Positions 8,741 through 17,597 are shown, numbered from the stretch's first letter. The stretch: 64,000 bases of DNA from an uncultured Clostridia bacterium (GCA_947089425.1 CAMUKG010000002.1:1-64000); one strand, 5' to 3'. A program made the numbers and translations. Notes: generated by a model not told the origin, from the letters alone.

Positions 8741-9847
8741 ATGATTGTGAAAAGTGCCGAGCTTAACGATTACAGAAACTACGGGCAAACGCGCGTAGAG
8801 TTCGGCGGCGGCATAAACGTGCTTTGCGGCGACAACGCGCAAGGAAAGACTAACCTTTTGGAAGCGGTCTACCTTTGCAGCGTGGGGCGTTCGCCTCGCA
8901 CTCCGCGCGACAAAGAGCTCATAAAAAAGGGTTGCGAGCGTGGAAGAATAAAACTAGTGCAAGAGGATAGGGGCGGCGCTAACACCGTAGAAATTCTTTT
9001 GGATCGCGTGGAAAACAAGCGGGTGGCAATAAACGGAATGCCGATTGCGCGCATGGGCGAACTCATGGGCGTTGTGGCGGCAGTGTATTTTTCGCCCGAC
9101 GAAATGAGAATTATAAAAGACGCTCCCGGCGACAGACGGCGTTTTATGGACATTGCGCTTTGCCGCATGAGTAAGGCATATTTTTACCTTTTGGGCAGAT
9201 ACAACAAAATTCTCGCGCAACGAAATAAGCTGTTGAAGAGCGGAAAAGCTACCGACGACGTTTTGGACGTTTGGGACGCGCAACTTGCGGCGGAGGGCGC
9301 CAAGATAGCAAAAAACCGACGCGGCTATGTGGAACGGCTAAACGCCTTTGCGAAAGATGCGCACGAATTTTTGTCGGACGGCAAAGAGAGCTTGTGCCTC
9401 GAATACGAGGGGTTCGAGGGAAACGATGCGCAAGAAGCGGAAGAAAATTTCGCGGCGGAGCTCAAAAGAAACCGCGAGCGCGACCGACAGTTTTGCTTTA
9501 CCTCGTGCGGCGTTCAAAAAGACGATATTGCGGTTAAGGTTGGCGACGTTGACGTGCGCGCCTACGGTTCGCAGGGGCAGCAACGCACCGCCGCGCTGAG
9601 CCTCAAACTTTCCGAAATGGAAATTCATTACGCCCAAAGCGGCGAATATCCCGCGCTTTTGCTCGACGACGTTTTGAGCGAACTCGACCCGTTTAGGCAA
9701 CGCAAACTAATAGAGCGGAGCCGCAAATATCAAACGATTATAACGTGCACTCATCTTCCCGCCGAAATAAGTTCGGCGCTCGGCGATTACTCGCTTTTTT
9801 CGGTTAAGTCGGGAACGGTGACTGCTGTCGGCAAAAGAGAAGTATAG
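8741..9847 (+). CDS. recF: DNA replication and repair protein RecF
   Basis: The 368-aa SMC-like ATPase helps load RecA at gaps with RecO and RecR. The start reads MIVKSAELNDYRNY, as in other RecF proteins, which fixes ATG 8741. Walker A is GDNAQGKTN (residues 30-38); the signature region is AYGSQGQQRTAAL; Walker B is LLLDDVLSELD; the final HLPAEI region is also typical. Length is normal. Many bacteria keep recF in a dnaA-dnaN-recF-gyrB cluster; here it lies between a large surface-protein gene and a HAD phosphatase, so the classical cluster is broken or rearranged. Confidence 0.95.
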   Translation: MIVKSAELNDYRNYGQTRVEFGGGINVLCGDNAQGKTNLLEAVYLCSVGRSPRTPRDKELIKKGCERGRIKLVQEDRGGANTVEILLDRVENKRVAINGMPIARMGELMGVVAAVYFSPDEMRIIKDAPGDRRRFMDIALCRMSKAYFYLLGRYNKILAQRNKLLKSGKATDDVLDVWDAQLAAEGAKIAKNRRGYVERLNAFAKDAHEFLSDGKESLCLEYEGFEGNDAQEAEENFAAELKRNRERDRQFCFTSCGVQKDDIAVKVGDVDVRAYGSQGQQRTAALSLKLSEMEIHYAQSGEYPALLLDDVLSELDPFRQRKLIERSRKYQTIITCTHLPAEISSALGDYSLFSVKSGTVTAVGKREV

Positions 9848-9856
9848 GAAAAACGA

Positions 9857-10669
9857 ATGAACTATGATTTGATTTTAAGCGATTTCGACGGCACATTATT
9901 GCGCCGCGACGACACGATTTCGCCCCGCACCGTGAAAGCGATTAAAGAATATACGGCGTCGGGCGGCGTTTTCGGCGTTTCGTCGGGTCGGGCTTTCGCG
10001 TCGCTGAGGTTAAGACTCGGCGAGCTCGGACTGCGCGGTTCTTTTCCCGTGCTGTGCTGTCAGGGCGCCATGTCGCGCAACAGCGAAAGCGGCGAGCTTA
10101 TAAGCCAAATTCCCATGCAAAAAAAGAGCGCTCTCGAATTTTTGCGTAAGGCGGAAGACATGGGTCTAATGTGCCAGTTCTACACCGCCGACAACGTTTA
10201 CGCGCCGTCGCTAAACAAGCAAAACGAATATTATTTCAAACTTAACCGCATAGTCCCCGAAGCTGTGGGAAAAGCAAGCGAATTTTTAGTTGCGCGCGAT
10301 TTGGCGGTTTTGAAAGTGCTCGCCATAATAGAGCCGAGCGAGCGCGAAAAAATGCTCGCGGAGTTTTCGGGAATAAGCGGCGTGAAAACTTTCGCGTCGC
10401 ACCCCATTCTCGTGGAAGCGGTGTCCGAAAACGCGGGCAAGGGCAACGGACTTATTGGCGCGTGCAAGCGTCTCGGCATAAAAACGGAACGATGCGTTGC
10501 GCTCGGCGACGAACTGAACGACGTTGAAATGATTGAGGCGGCGGGGTTGGGCGTTGCTATGGGCAATGCGGTGAGCGAGGCAAAGCGGGCGGCTGACTAC
10601 GTTACAGCCGATTGCGATTCCGACGGAGTTGCGGAAGTAATCGAAAAAGTTATGTCGGGCGAACTGTGA
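9857..10669 (+). CDS. Cof-type HAD-superfamily phosphatase
   Basis: 270 aa. HAD motif I is SDFDGTLL (Asp9, Asp11), motif II is GVSSGR, motif III includes the Lys of GKGNGL, and motif IV is ALGDELNDVEMI. The large cap insert between motifs II and III marks the Cof/YbiV-type (IIB) sugar-phosphate or nucleotide phosphatases. It begins 9 nt after recF with an AGGAAAA site, so it is probably co-transcribed with recF. Substrate cannot be assigned from sequence. Confidence 0.9.
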   Translation: MNYDLILSDFDGTLLRRDDTISPRTVKAIKEYTASGGVFGVSSGRAFASLRLRLGELGLRGSFPVLCCQGAMSRNSESGELISQIPMQKKSALEFLRKAEDMGLMCQFYTADNVYAPSLNKQNEYYFKLNRIVPEAVGKASEFLVARDLAVLKVLAIIEPSEREKMLAEFSGISGVKTFASHPILVEAVSENAGKGNGLIGACKRLGIKTERCVALGDELNDVEMIEAAGLGVAMGNAVSEAKRAADYVTADCDSDGVAEVIEKVMSGEL

Positions 10670-10730
10670 TTTTTTATTTATTTGCGTAAAAACGGCTCAA
10701 AGTCCGACTGATAAAAAGGAGCATTGAAAA

Positions 10731-11726
10731 ATGGGTAAAATTAAAAAAATGACGCGGGTTTCTCACCGCGAAGTGGAAGAACACGCAACCGACTTGCGCA
10801 TAGACGCGTTTTGCGCTCAACTCAATTTGGAAATTTTACACAAGGGAAAGAGCGAAACGATACATTTTTCCACGTTTAACATAAACCGACCGGGTTTGCA
10901 ACTTGCCGACTACTACGAGCATTTCGGTTTCGAGCGGGTGCAGGTTTTCGGCGAGCAGGAAATGGCGTATTTGCGCAGTATGATGCCCGACGCAAGACTT
11001 AAAGCTTGCGAGCGTCTTTTTAGCTACGATGTGCCGTGCGTGGTGGTGTGCGCGGGGTTAGAGCCTTGCGCGGAACTGATTTCTTGCGCCGAAAAGTATG
11101 ACCGTACGGTGCTTAGAAGCAGCCAGCGCACAACTATGTTTATGAACGAGTTGAGCATATTTTTGAACCGCTTGCTTGCGCCCACTCAAACCATTCACGG
11201 CGTTCTCATGGACTTATACGGAGTGGGCACTCTTTTGATAGGCAAATCGAGCATAGGCAAATCGGAAACCGCTTTGGAACTCATTCAACGCGGACACCGT
11301 TTGGTTGCCGACGACGCCGTGTGTATTCGCCGCGTTTCCGACAACCTTATAGGTTCGGCGCCCGGAGTAATTCGCTACTTTATGGAGCTTAGGGGAGTGG
11401 GAATTATAGACGTTCGGCAAATGTACGGCTCGGGCGCGGTAAAGCTAACGAAAGCTATCGACCTTGTGATTAAGCTCGAAACGTGGGACGAGGAAAAAGA
11501 ATACGACCGTCTCGGCAACACCAAAGAGACGTATAACATTCTCGAAGTGGAGCTTCCCATGCACACGGTTCCCGTAAAACCGGGCAGAAACCTCGCGGTA
11601 ATCTTAGAAGCCGCCGCGCGCAATCACAGACTTAAAAGCATGGGCTTCGATACCCTTGCCGAGCTCGACAGCCGTATGCGCAACCGCGACCAAGAAGACG
11701 ATTTGGATTTGTTTTTAGAGCTTTGA
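10731..11726 (+). CDS. hprK: HPr kinase/phosphorylase
   Basis: 331 aa. It phosphorylates and dephosphorylates Ser46 of HPr, the main carbon-catabolite switch in Bacillota. The N-terminal domain has RPGLQLADYY; the C-terminal kinase domain has the conserved His-Gly (TIHGVLMDL), the P-loop GKSSIGKSE (about residues 171-179), LVADDAV and the family signature MELRGVGIIDVRQMYG. Ribosome site AAAAGGAGC before ATG 10731. It follows the HAD gene by 61 nt and may share its transcript. Its presence agrees with the LacI/ABC sugar locus further along. Confidence 0.96.
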   Translation: MGKIKKMTRVSHREVEEHATDLRIDAFCAQLNLEILHKGKSETIHFSTFNINRPGLQLADYYEHFGFERVQVFGEQEMAYLRSMMPDARLKACERLFSYDVPCVVVCAGLEPCAELISCAEKYDRTVLRSSQRTTMFMNELSIFLNRLLAPTQTIHGVLMDLYGVGTLLIGKSSIGKSETALELIQRGHRLVADDAVCIRRVSDNLIGSAPGVIRYFMELRGVGIIDVRQMYGSGAVKLTKAIDLVIKLETWDEEKEYDRLGNTKETYNILEVELPMHTVPVKPGRNLAVILEAAARNHRLKSMGFDTLAELDSRMRNRDQEDDLDLFLEL

Positions 11727-11752
11727 TTTTTGTTGCCGCAAGAGGGCAACAG

Positions 11753-13024
11753 TTAACTCCCCATAAACATTCTTGCCGCCACGTCGATAGTGCCCGCGCC
11801 GCAAAAAACGATTACCGACGCTTTTCGAGAGAGCGCGGCGGCGGCTTCGTTCAGTTCGAAAAAGGTGGAATAACAGCGGGCTGTGCGTCCGCAATTCAAA
11901 ATAGAGCGACACAGCAGTTGCGAGCTCACTCCCTTTAAAGGCTCTTCTCGCGCCGCGTATACGTCGGCGAGCAAAATATAGTCGGCAAGCATGAGCGACT
12001 CGGCAAACTCGTTTAAGAGCGACACCGTGCGCGAATAGGTGTGAGGCTCGAACGCCACCGCAATGCTCGAATAGCCCGACTCGCGCAAACATTCCAACAT
12101 GCTCCTTATTTCGTGCGGGTGGTGGGCGTAGTCCGAAAACACGTCGGAGCCGCCGAAAGTTCCCAAAAATTCAAGCCTGCGGTTCACGCCCGTAAAACTC
12201 TCTAAGCCGCGTTTTATTTCGGAGAAAGAAAGCCCCGCCGCAACGCTTGCGGCAATAGCGGCAACCGCGTTTAAAACGTTGTGTCGCCCCATAACTTTTA
12301 GGTGTATTTCGCCGAGAACTCTGCCCGAGCGGGTCGCTTCGAAAGAAATTCCGCCGCGCTCGGGAGCTATATTTTTTGCTCCGAAGTCGCATTCGTCACC
12401 GAGTCCGAACGTTATGTATTTGCCTTTTCGAAGCGGGGCGCTCGCCTCGTCGGTTCCGCTCACTATTCTTATGGGCGCGCTTTTGGAAAACACCTCGAAC
12501 GCGCTCGTTATGTCGGCAAGGTCGCGATAGTAGTCGGTATGGTCGAGTTCAACGTTGAGCACAACCGAAATTTTGGGCAAGAGGTGCAAAAAGTTTCGGC
12601 GGTATTCGCACGCTTCCGTTATGAAAAAACGTTTGCCGCCCACGTGCCCGCACTCTCCGCCGTATTCGCCGCCGAGATGAACGGTTGCGTTATACGGCGC
12701 GAAAATGCAACCGAGCATAGCCGTTGTGGTGGTTTTGCCGTGACTTCCCGCAACCGCAATAGAATAGGCGTATTCGGAGCATATTTGCCCCAAATACTCC
12801 GCGCGCGACATTATTTGCAAACCGTGCTCGCGCGCATACGCGAGTTCGGGGTTATTTTGCGAAATTGCCGACGAATACACAACCGCGTCGGCGCCGCTCA
12901 CGAATTTTTCGTCGTGCCCGTAGAGCGCGGAGTCAGAACCCGAAGTTTGGGCGCCGCTCTTTTCGGCAAGTTTTCTCAGCACTTTCATGCTTGCGCCTTC
13001 GCAACCTATAAAATGAATTCTCAT
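11753..13024 (-). CDS. murC: UDP-N-acetylmuramate--L-alanine ligase
   Basis: 423 aa. This cytoplasmic Mur ligase adds L-Ala to UDP-MurNAc in peptidoglycan synthesis. The N-terminal UDP-binding fold starts HFIGCEGASM, where MurC usually has GIGGIGM, and continues to TSGSD. The ATP loop is AGSHGKTTTT (about residues 92-101); the central domain has ELDHTDYY and GRHNVLNAVAA; the C-terminal domain has FSDYAHHPHEI and the EPHTYSR segment. Somewhat short for MurC (usually 450-480). A Shine-Dalgarno-like GGAG sits only one base before the ATG, an unusual spacing. Convergent with hprK. Confidence 0.9.
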   Translation of the reverse strand: MRIHFIGCEGASMKVLRKLAEKSGAQTSGSDSALYGHDEKFVSGADAVVYSSAISQNNPELAYAREHGLQIMSRAEYLGQICSEYAYSIAVAGSHGKTTTTAMLGCIFAPYNATVHLGGEYGGECGHVGGKRFFITEACEYRRNFLHLLPKISVVLNVELDHTDYYRDLADITSAFEVFSKSAPIRIVSGTDEASAPLRKGKYITFGLGDECDFGAKNIAPERGGISFEATRSGRVLGEIHLKVMGRHNVLNAVAAIAASVAAGLSFSEIKRGLESFTGVNRRLEFLGTFGGSDVFSDYAHHPHEIRSMLECLRESGYSSIAVAFEPHTYSRTVSLLNEFAESLMLADYILLADVYAAREEPLKGVSSQLLCRSILNCGRTARCYSTFFELNEAAAALSRKASVIVFCGAGTIDVAARMFMGS

Positions 13025-13218
13025 ACTCCTACTTTATTCCGAGTCGCCGAAAAAGTTACTTTCTTTCGGTTTTTAAACTCCGTTCGCGGCGATTTCAAAG
13101 CGAAAACGAATGTGTCATATTTTGAGGCGCGAAAATAGAATAAGTTAGGTTAGGGCGTAAAAACGGCGCAAAATTACATTTTTTGCAAAAAAAATTCCAT
13201 AAAAATGCGAAAAAGGTA

Positions 13219-13247
13219 TTGCAAAAAGGCGAATTATGGTGTATAAT
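13219..13247 (+). promoter_or_regulatory. spoVG promoter
   Basis: TTGCAA (13219-13224), 17-nt spacer, TATAAT (13242-13247), 42 nt before the start. Confidence 0.75.
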
Positions 13248-13289
13248 ATTAGCAATATAATAATTTTATATATTTAGGGGTTGAATAGA

Positions 13290-13571
13290 ATGAACATTAC
13301 CGAAGTACGCGTAAGGTTGGTAAAATCGGACGAAGGAAAGCTCAAAGGGGTGGCGTCTATAACTATAGACGATTGTTTCGTTGTGCACGACGTAAAGATA
13401 ATAGAGGGTAGCGAAGATTACTTTATCGCAATGCCGAGCAAGAAGACGCCCACAGGCGAATTTAAAGACGTTGTGCACCCTTTAAATACCGCAACTCGCG
13501 AACTCATTAGAACCACAGTGCTCGCCGAGTTCGAAAAAGCAAAACAACAAGCCGAACAGCAAGCGGTTTAA
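13290..13571 (+). CDS. spoVG: Septation regulator SpoVG
   Basis: 93 aa. This small, widely conserved nucleic-acid-binding regulator affects septation, sporulation and envelope genes in Bacillota. Family hallmarks are MNITEVRVRLV at the start, KGVASITIDDCFVVHDVKII, the FIAMPSKKTPTGEFKDVVHP core, and a Gln/Ala-rich tail. ATG 13290 is favoured over the upstream TTG because AGGGG lies 9 nt before it. It stands alone between a strong promoter and terminators. Confidence 0.95.
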   Translation: MNITEVRVRLVKSDEGKLKGVASITIDDCFVVHDVKIIEGSEDYFIAMPSKKTPTGEFKDVVHPLNTATRELIRTTVLAEFEKAKQQAEQQAV

Positions 13572-13621
13572 AAAGTCTCGCTTTCCTAAAAATTTAACGC
13601 TTTAAATATTTTGCCCGAATT

Positions 13622-13650
13622 GCTTTGCGGTTTTAAGCCGCAAAGCTGTC
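13622..13650 (+). terminator. spoVG terminator hairpin
   Basis: GCTTTGCGG/CCGCAAAGC stem with a 7-nt loop, followed by a T-rich stretch. Confidence 0.65.
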
Positions 13651-13690
13651 TTTGTTTTCGGAAAAACGGATAGTTAGTTTATAAAAACAT

Positions 13691-13727
13691 AAAAAGTCCT
13701 CTTGCAACGCTTAGCGAGAGGATTTTT
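13691..13727. terminator. Second hairpin terminator
   Basis: A TCCTCTTGC/GCGAGAGGA stem flanked by A5 and T5, typical of a bidirectional terminator. Confidence 0.65.
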
Positions 13728-13779
13728 ACATTCAATTGTGGAGATTTACGACAATTTTCCAAAATTTTCCGATAAATAA

Positions 13780-13808
13780 TTGTAAATTTTCAAATTACAT
13801 GATAAAAT
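13780..13808 (+). promoter_or_regulatory. Promoter of the ECF sigma gene, close to the start codon
   Basis: TTGTAA (13780-13785), 17-nt spacer, TAAAAT (13803-13808). ATG 13818 follows after 9 nt with no ribosome site, the same geometry as recF. Confidence 0.55.
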
Positions 13809-13817
13809 AGCGTATAT

Positions 13818-14348
13818 ATGGAACAAACAGATTTTGCAAATCTTTTCAAAAGAATAAAAAAGGGAGAAGATGATGCGTTCAAAGAATTGCTCGATTCCGT
13901 AGGACCTCTGCTTTTCAGTATCGCTCACGAAATTTTGGAAAGAATTGCGGACGCGCAAGACGCGGTGGAAGATACATACAAAGCGCTACTCGAAAACCTT
14001 GACAGAATTACCAAACCCGATTCGCTAAGAGGTTGGCTGAGAACTACCGTTCGCAGAAAAGCGCTCGACATAAAGTATAAAGACAAAAGAATTTTGCTGT
14101 TAGACGACAAAGATTTGCAATACTGTATAAACAAAAAGAACTATGAGCCCGATTTTGCCGAACGCTCGCATATAAACAGTTGCCTTGCGAGACTTTCGGA
14201 AATAGAGTATCAAGCGTTGATGCTTAGCACTGTGGAAGAAAAATCTTGTCGCGACATAATGAAAATTTTAAAAGTAAAACGTTATAAAGTTTATCGCATT
14301 ATAAAGAGCGCAAAAGAAAATTTCAAAAAATTTTATTACGAAGAGTAA
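13818..14348 (+). CDS. ECF-type RNA polymerase sigma factor
   Basis: 176 aa. Region 2 covers about residues 20-90 (FSIAHEILERIADAQDAVED, then LRGWLRTTVRRKALD). Region 4 covers about 115-170 (LARLSEIEYQALMLSTVEE, then a CRDIMKILKVKRYKVYRIIK helix-turn-helix). Regions 1 and 3 are missing, as in the ECF group. The following secreted protease and single-pass membrane protein look like its partners, the latter possibly an anti-sigma factor. The promoter geometry suggests a leaderless transcript. Confidence 0.85.
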   Translation: MEQTDFANLFKRIKKGEDDAFKELLDSVGPLLFSIAHEILERIADAQDAVEDTYKALLENLDRITKPDSLRGWLRTTVRRKALDIKYKDKRILLLDDKDLQYCINKKNYEPDFAERSHINSCLARLSEIEYQALMLSTVEEKSCRDIMKILKVKRYKVYRIIKSAKENFKKFYYEE

Positions 14349-14425
14349 AAAATGCCCCTCTTAAACCGTCTATATATATACGGGGATAACGCGTCCTCGA
14401 AAAAACAAAAGATGGAGACAAAAAA

Positions 14426-15610
14426 ATGAAATCGAAAACTGTTAGAAACGGGCTTTTTTCTCTTGCGGCATGTTTGTGCCTCGCGCTTGCGGCGCTGTTG
14501 CCCGCAATGAGCGCGGCGGAAGCGAAAAGCGCCCCCAACCAAGACCCGACCGACTACTTAGTGCAAACGCTTGCCGCTATGGACATTGAGGGCGAAAATT
14601 TTGCGAAAGACACCGTATATTCTCACGATTTGACCCCTAACGGACTTGAATACGTTTTCACGGCAAACGGTGAAAAAGCATACGCGCTTATGCTTCGCGA
14701 AGAGGACTCTGCGGGCGACGTGTATTACGACATAACGGAACTTTTCTTTGAAAGCGATTCGCCTTTTTCCGCCGCCGACGGCAAGAAAGTTTACATAAGC
14801 ATGTTCGCTTATTTCGATTATCGCGACGGGCAATATTTCGACTTGACCAACGGCAACGCTTTAACCTATGAGCAAATTGCCGAGTTGGGCGAAGCAGGCG
14901 TTAAATATTTCGGAGAGGGAACCTCGACAAACGTTACTGAAGAAATAGCCTATGCAAAACGCAACAATTCATCTTACGATTTTCCTAACGGGTTGCCGAG
15001 CTACGGTTCAAATAAAAAAAATTCATGCGGACCGTCTTCGGGGGCAATAGTGATAGGCTATTACGACTATTTCTTTCCTAATCTTGTTCCTAATTACAGC
15101 ACGACATATATATTGAATAATAGAGTGCGTTATTATCAACAGTCGGATGAAATAAACACACTTATTGAAAGCACGCTGTTTTCCGATATGGACGCAAGTG
15201 CGGGGGTAACGTTTTCCAGCTATAAAACAGGACTCCAAAAGTATGTGAACAGAAACGGCTATTCTGTGAGCTATACTGACGTAATGTCGGGTTCAAACTT
15301 AAATTATTCGGCGTTTAAAAATAAAATAGCGGAAGCGCAACCCGTAGTTTTTTTCTTGAATACTTTTAATTTAACTACGGGACCGTTGTCATTTGGAGAG
15401 TACGATAAATTAGCTATACAATATTATAATGGCACGCATTTAATGACGGGATACGGATACAAGCAAATAGATTATTATAACGCTAATAACGTTATTTTTC
15501 GCACAGATACCTATGTGGCAGTTTCGTCGGGGTTATATCCTTCAATAGGTTATATGAGACTTAACGACAATATGAAAATAGACCATGCAATAGCAATAGA
15601 TATTTATTAA
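14426..15610 (+). CDS. Secreted C39-like cysteine peptidase
   Basis: 394 aa. A signal peptide covers about residues 1-33 (LAACLCLALAALLPAMSAAEA). The C-terminal half holds a papain-fold active site: SCGPSSGAIVIGYYDYF with Cys201 and GTHLMTGYGY with His338, followed by the late Asp/Asn region (NVIFRTDTYVAV). This is the pattern of Peptidase_C39_2-type proteins. Residues 40-190 form a separate N-terminal region without a recognised domain. Ribosome site GGAGA before ATG 14426. It lies between the sigma factor and the membrane protein; a lantibiotic transporter context is absent, so it is probably a free exported protease. Confidence 0.75.
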   Translation: MKSKTVRNGLFSLAACLCLALAALLPAMSAAEAKSAPNQDPTDYLVQTLAAMDIEGENFAKDTVYSHDLTPNGLEYVFTANGEKAYALMLREEDSAGDVYYDITELFFESDSPFSAADGKKVYISMFAYFDYRDGQYFDLTNGNALTYEQIAELGEAGVKYFGEGTSTNVTEEIAYAKRNNSSYDFPNGLPSYGSNKKNSCGPSSGAIVIGYYDYFFPNLVPNYSTTYILNNRVRYYQQSDEINTLIESTLFSDMDASAGVTFSSYKTGLQKYVNRNGYSVSYTDVMSGSNLNYSAFKNKIAEAQPVVFFLNTFNLTTGPLSFGEYDKLAIQYYNGTHLMTGYGYKQIDYYNANNVIFRTDTYVAVSSGLYPSIGYMRLNDNMKIDHAIAIDIY

Positions 15611-15621
15611 AAGGAATAAAA

Positions 15622-16284
15622 ATGGACGACAAATTCATTAAAGAAAAGCTTGATTTGGTAACTAAAAACGACGATAAGATAGAGGGCTCCGTCCCCGATT
15701 CGTTAAGGGCTATCAACATGCAATACGCTCAAAAGTTTGCCGATATGCAAAAAGATAAGCCTAAAAATCGTAGGCGTTATTTGATTCCCGTTTTCTCGTC
15801 TTGCGCGGCAGCAATTCTTATATGTGTGGCTTTATTGAGTTTTGCTTTTTTCTGCAAACATGAAGAAGATACACGATATAATGCGGAACGTAATTATGTG
15901 GAAGAAGTGGCAACTTATGAACAAATCGTTGCTGAAAATAATTTGCTTTTTTATGACAATAAATATAGTGTAACAAAGTCATTTATACTTAAAACAGAGT
16001 CTACAAAGCAAAGCGTCCTTGCTTCCGCATTGCTTCATTTATCCGACAGCGAACTAAGCATAGAGGTTTTGTTGGATAAAGATTATGAATATGCCGATAT
16101 AAATATGTACCAAAATTTGAAAGAAAAAGCGTCCACAGATTTATTCGAATACTCATATAAAGTTTTTTCCGAAGATAAAACAGCGTTAGCCACTTGCGAA
16201 TATAATAATCGCACCTATTACTTCCGCTATTTGTCCCTTTATCCCGAAGATATAACTTTAATAATGAACTCCATGCACGCATAA
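15622..16284 (+). CDS. Single-pass membrane protein, possible anti-sigma factor
   Basis: 220 aa. Cytoplasmic N-terminus of about 50 residues, one membrane helix at about 54-77 (LIPVFSSCAAAILICVALLS), then an extracytoplasmic domain of about 140 residues. The N-terminal stretch with VPDSLRA resembles the short cytosolic segments of Clostridial anti-sigma/regulatory membrane proteins, and it follows an ECF sigma gene. No zinc HxxxCxxC anti-sigma motif is present, so the role is inferred from topology and context. AAGGAA ribosome site; 11 nt after the peptidase, hence the same operon. Confidence 0.55.
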   Translation: MDDKFIKEKLDLVTKNDDKIEGSVPDSLRAINMQYAQKFADMQKDKPKNRRRYLIPVFSSCAAAILICVALLSFAFFCKHEEDTRYNAERNYVEEVATYEQIVAENNLLFYDNKYSVTKSFILKTESTKQSVLASALLHLSDSELSIEVLLDKDYEYADINMYQNLKEKASTDLFEYSYKVFSEDKTALATCEYNNRTYYFRYLSLYPEDITLIMNSMHA

Positions 16285-16292
16285 ATAACATA

Positions 16293-16323
16293 AAAAAAGA
16301 ACGCTGTTTAAGCGTTCTTTTTT
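16293..16323. terminator. Bidirectional terminator
   Basis: An AAAAGAACGCT/AGCGTTCTTTT stem serves the sigma operon from the left and the tRNA from the right. Confidence 0.8.
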
Positions 16324-16325
16324 AG

Positions 16326-16416
<91 letters not shown>

Positions 16417-16525
16417 AATAAAATTTTGTCGCGTTTAGTTTTTTGGTGGGGCGCATAACCCGTTCGGGTTATACTCGCCTTGCGGCTCGTGGCGTTCGCG
16501 CTACGCGCTCGGCTGAGGGGCTTTA

Positions 16526-16567
16526 ACGAACTACCGACTGCTCCATCCCGCGATAATAAGGAGCAAG
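16526..16567. repeat. Direct repeat copy B, pseudo-tRNA half
   Basis: Second copy (offset 151 bp) of the tRNA-fMet 5' half and flank. It lacks the anticodon and T arms and cannot form a tRNA. The 109 bp between copies contain a TAACCCGTTCGGGTTA hairpin and GC-rich sequence. It could be a tandem duplication or the scar of an excised or decayed insertion. Confidence 0.8.
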
Positions 16568-16730
16568 CAACATGATTTGCACAGGTCTTACTTTTTGAGT
16601 GCTTAACTATTCTAACACAACGGGGGCGGGTTGTCAACCGAATTAGCGGGCGAAATTTGCGGAGTTTTGTCGGGGCAAGCGGATAATTACCGCGTTAAAG
16701 CCGCAAGCTAAAAGCATGGAGGAAATTAAA

Positions 16731-16985
16731 ATGATAGACGAAAATAAGAAAAAAGCGTTGCGCACCGACGAGGATATGCTTAAAAAAATACTCATACGCG
16801 AATGCGGCGATTTTGAATGCGACGAGTTTGCCGCCGACGAATTAGAGGTGGAGAGCAGCGCGCGCGAGCATTCGGAAGAATTTGCATCCGATAATCCCGA
16901 AATAGGCGAGAGCGAATATTTTTCGACGTGCGACTACACAATGGTGTCGGATAGCGACGACCTTATAGACTGTCAAGGAAGCTAA
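16731..16985 (+). CDS. Small acidic hypothetical protein (84 aa)
   Basis: ATG 16731 is preceded by GGAGGAAAT at good spacing; an ATG at 16716 overlaps that site and is unlikely. The product is very acidic (DFECDEFAADELEVES), has four Cys and no membrane segment or known domain. The ribosome site and coding-like composition support a real gene. Confidence 0.55.
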   Translation: MIDENKKKALRTDEDMLKKILIRECGDFECDEFAADELEVESSAREHSEEFASDNPEIGESEYFSTCDYTMVSDSDDLIDCQGS

Positions 16986-17052
16986 TGGGTTTTGAGCAAA
17001 CGCAAGGCGGGAATACGCTGACGTTTGCTTATCTCGACAGCTAACTTGATAA

Positions 17053-17147
17053 ATCGTTCTTTTGTCCTTGCGAGGAACGAACGCAGTGAGTGACGCGGCA
17101 ATCTTTGTTATACGTTTGGGACTGCCGCGCTTCGCTCGCAGTGACAG
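17053..17147. repeat. Dispersed imperfect palindromic intergenic element, copy 1
   Basis: The ends read TGTCCTTGCGAG...GCGGCAATC and, inverted, GACTGCCGCGC...CTCGCAGTGACAG, forming an imperfect long palindrome. It belongs to the common class of extragenic palindromes ending in GAAATGACA or AGTGACA. The 16986-17597 gap holds this, the next repeat, a hairpin and the ankyrin-gene promoter, with no convincing gene. Confidence 0.5.
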
Positions 17148-17164
17148 CAACTACAATCTTTTGT

Positions 17165-17250
17165 TACCTCGACCGAAGCGGAGAGGTCTTTTAAATTATT
17201 TTAAGATTTTTTCGACTTCGCTATGCTACGCTTGAAATGACAGCATAGTT
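17165..17250. repeat. Dispersed palindromic intergenic element, copy 2
   Basis: Begins CCTCGACCGAAGCGGAGAGG and ends TTCGACTTCGC...CTTGAAATGACAG. It is related in its ends to the element at 26550-26645. Confidence 0.45.
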
Positions 17251-17330
17251 ACGGTTTTTCCTCTACCCCAACCTTAAAGAGGGGTTAAGGGGCAAAGCCC
17301 CTTATCGTTGCGGGGTGGTGAGTTAAGAGT

Positions 17331-17360
17331 GGGAGGGACACAGTCGAAAGTGTCCCTCCC
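17331..17360. terminator. Strong hairpin, possible terminator
   Basis: A perfect 11-bp stem (GGGAGGGACAC/GTGTCCCTCCC) with an 8-nt loop. A T-run follows only after 9 nt, so its terminator role is uncertain. Confidence 0.45.
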
Positions 17361-17507
17361 CTCTTATCGTTTTTGCAAGGCTTTTTGCGACCAAAAAGCC
17401 GTAAAGCATTTTCGCCTAAGCCTTTTTCGATAAAAAGGCCGGAAAATAATTTGCGACAAAAACGGACAAAATGCGTTTAGGCGCGTCGGACTTTTCCAAA
17501 AAAACGT

Positions 17508-17536
17508 TTTACAAATTTTTGTTTGTGTGCTATACT
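17508..17536 (+). promoter_or_regulatory. Promoter for ankyrin-repeat gene
   Basis: TTTACA (17508-17513), 17-nt spacer, TATACT (17531-17536). Confidence 0.6.
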
Positions 17537-17597
17537 GAACTATACGGCAACCGTCGATTTCGAAAATCGAAAACGGCGGCAAAAAGGAGGCTCTCGT

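Noticed and set aside
12302..13138. 278-codon forward open frame opposite murC
   Set aside because: It is the antisense of murC, whose motifs and start are convincing; the translation is Arg/Phe/Ala-rich with no domain.
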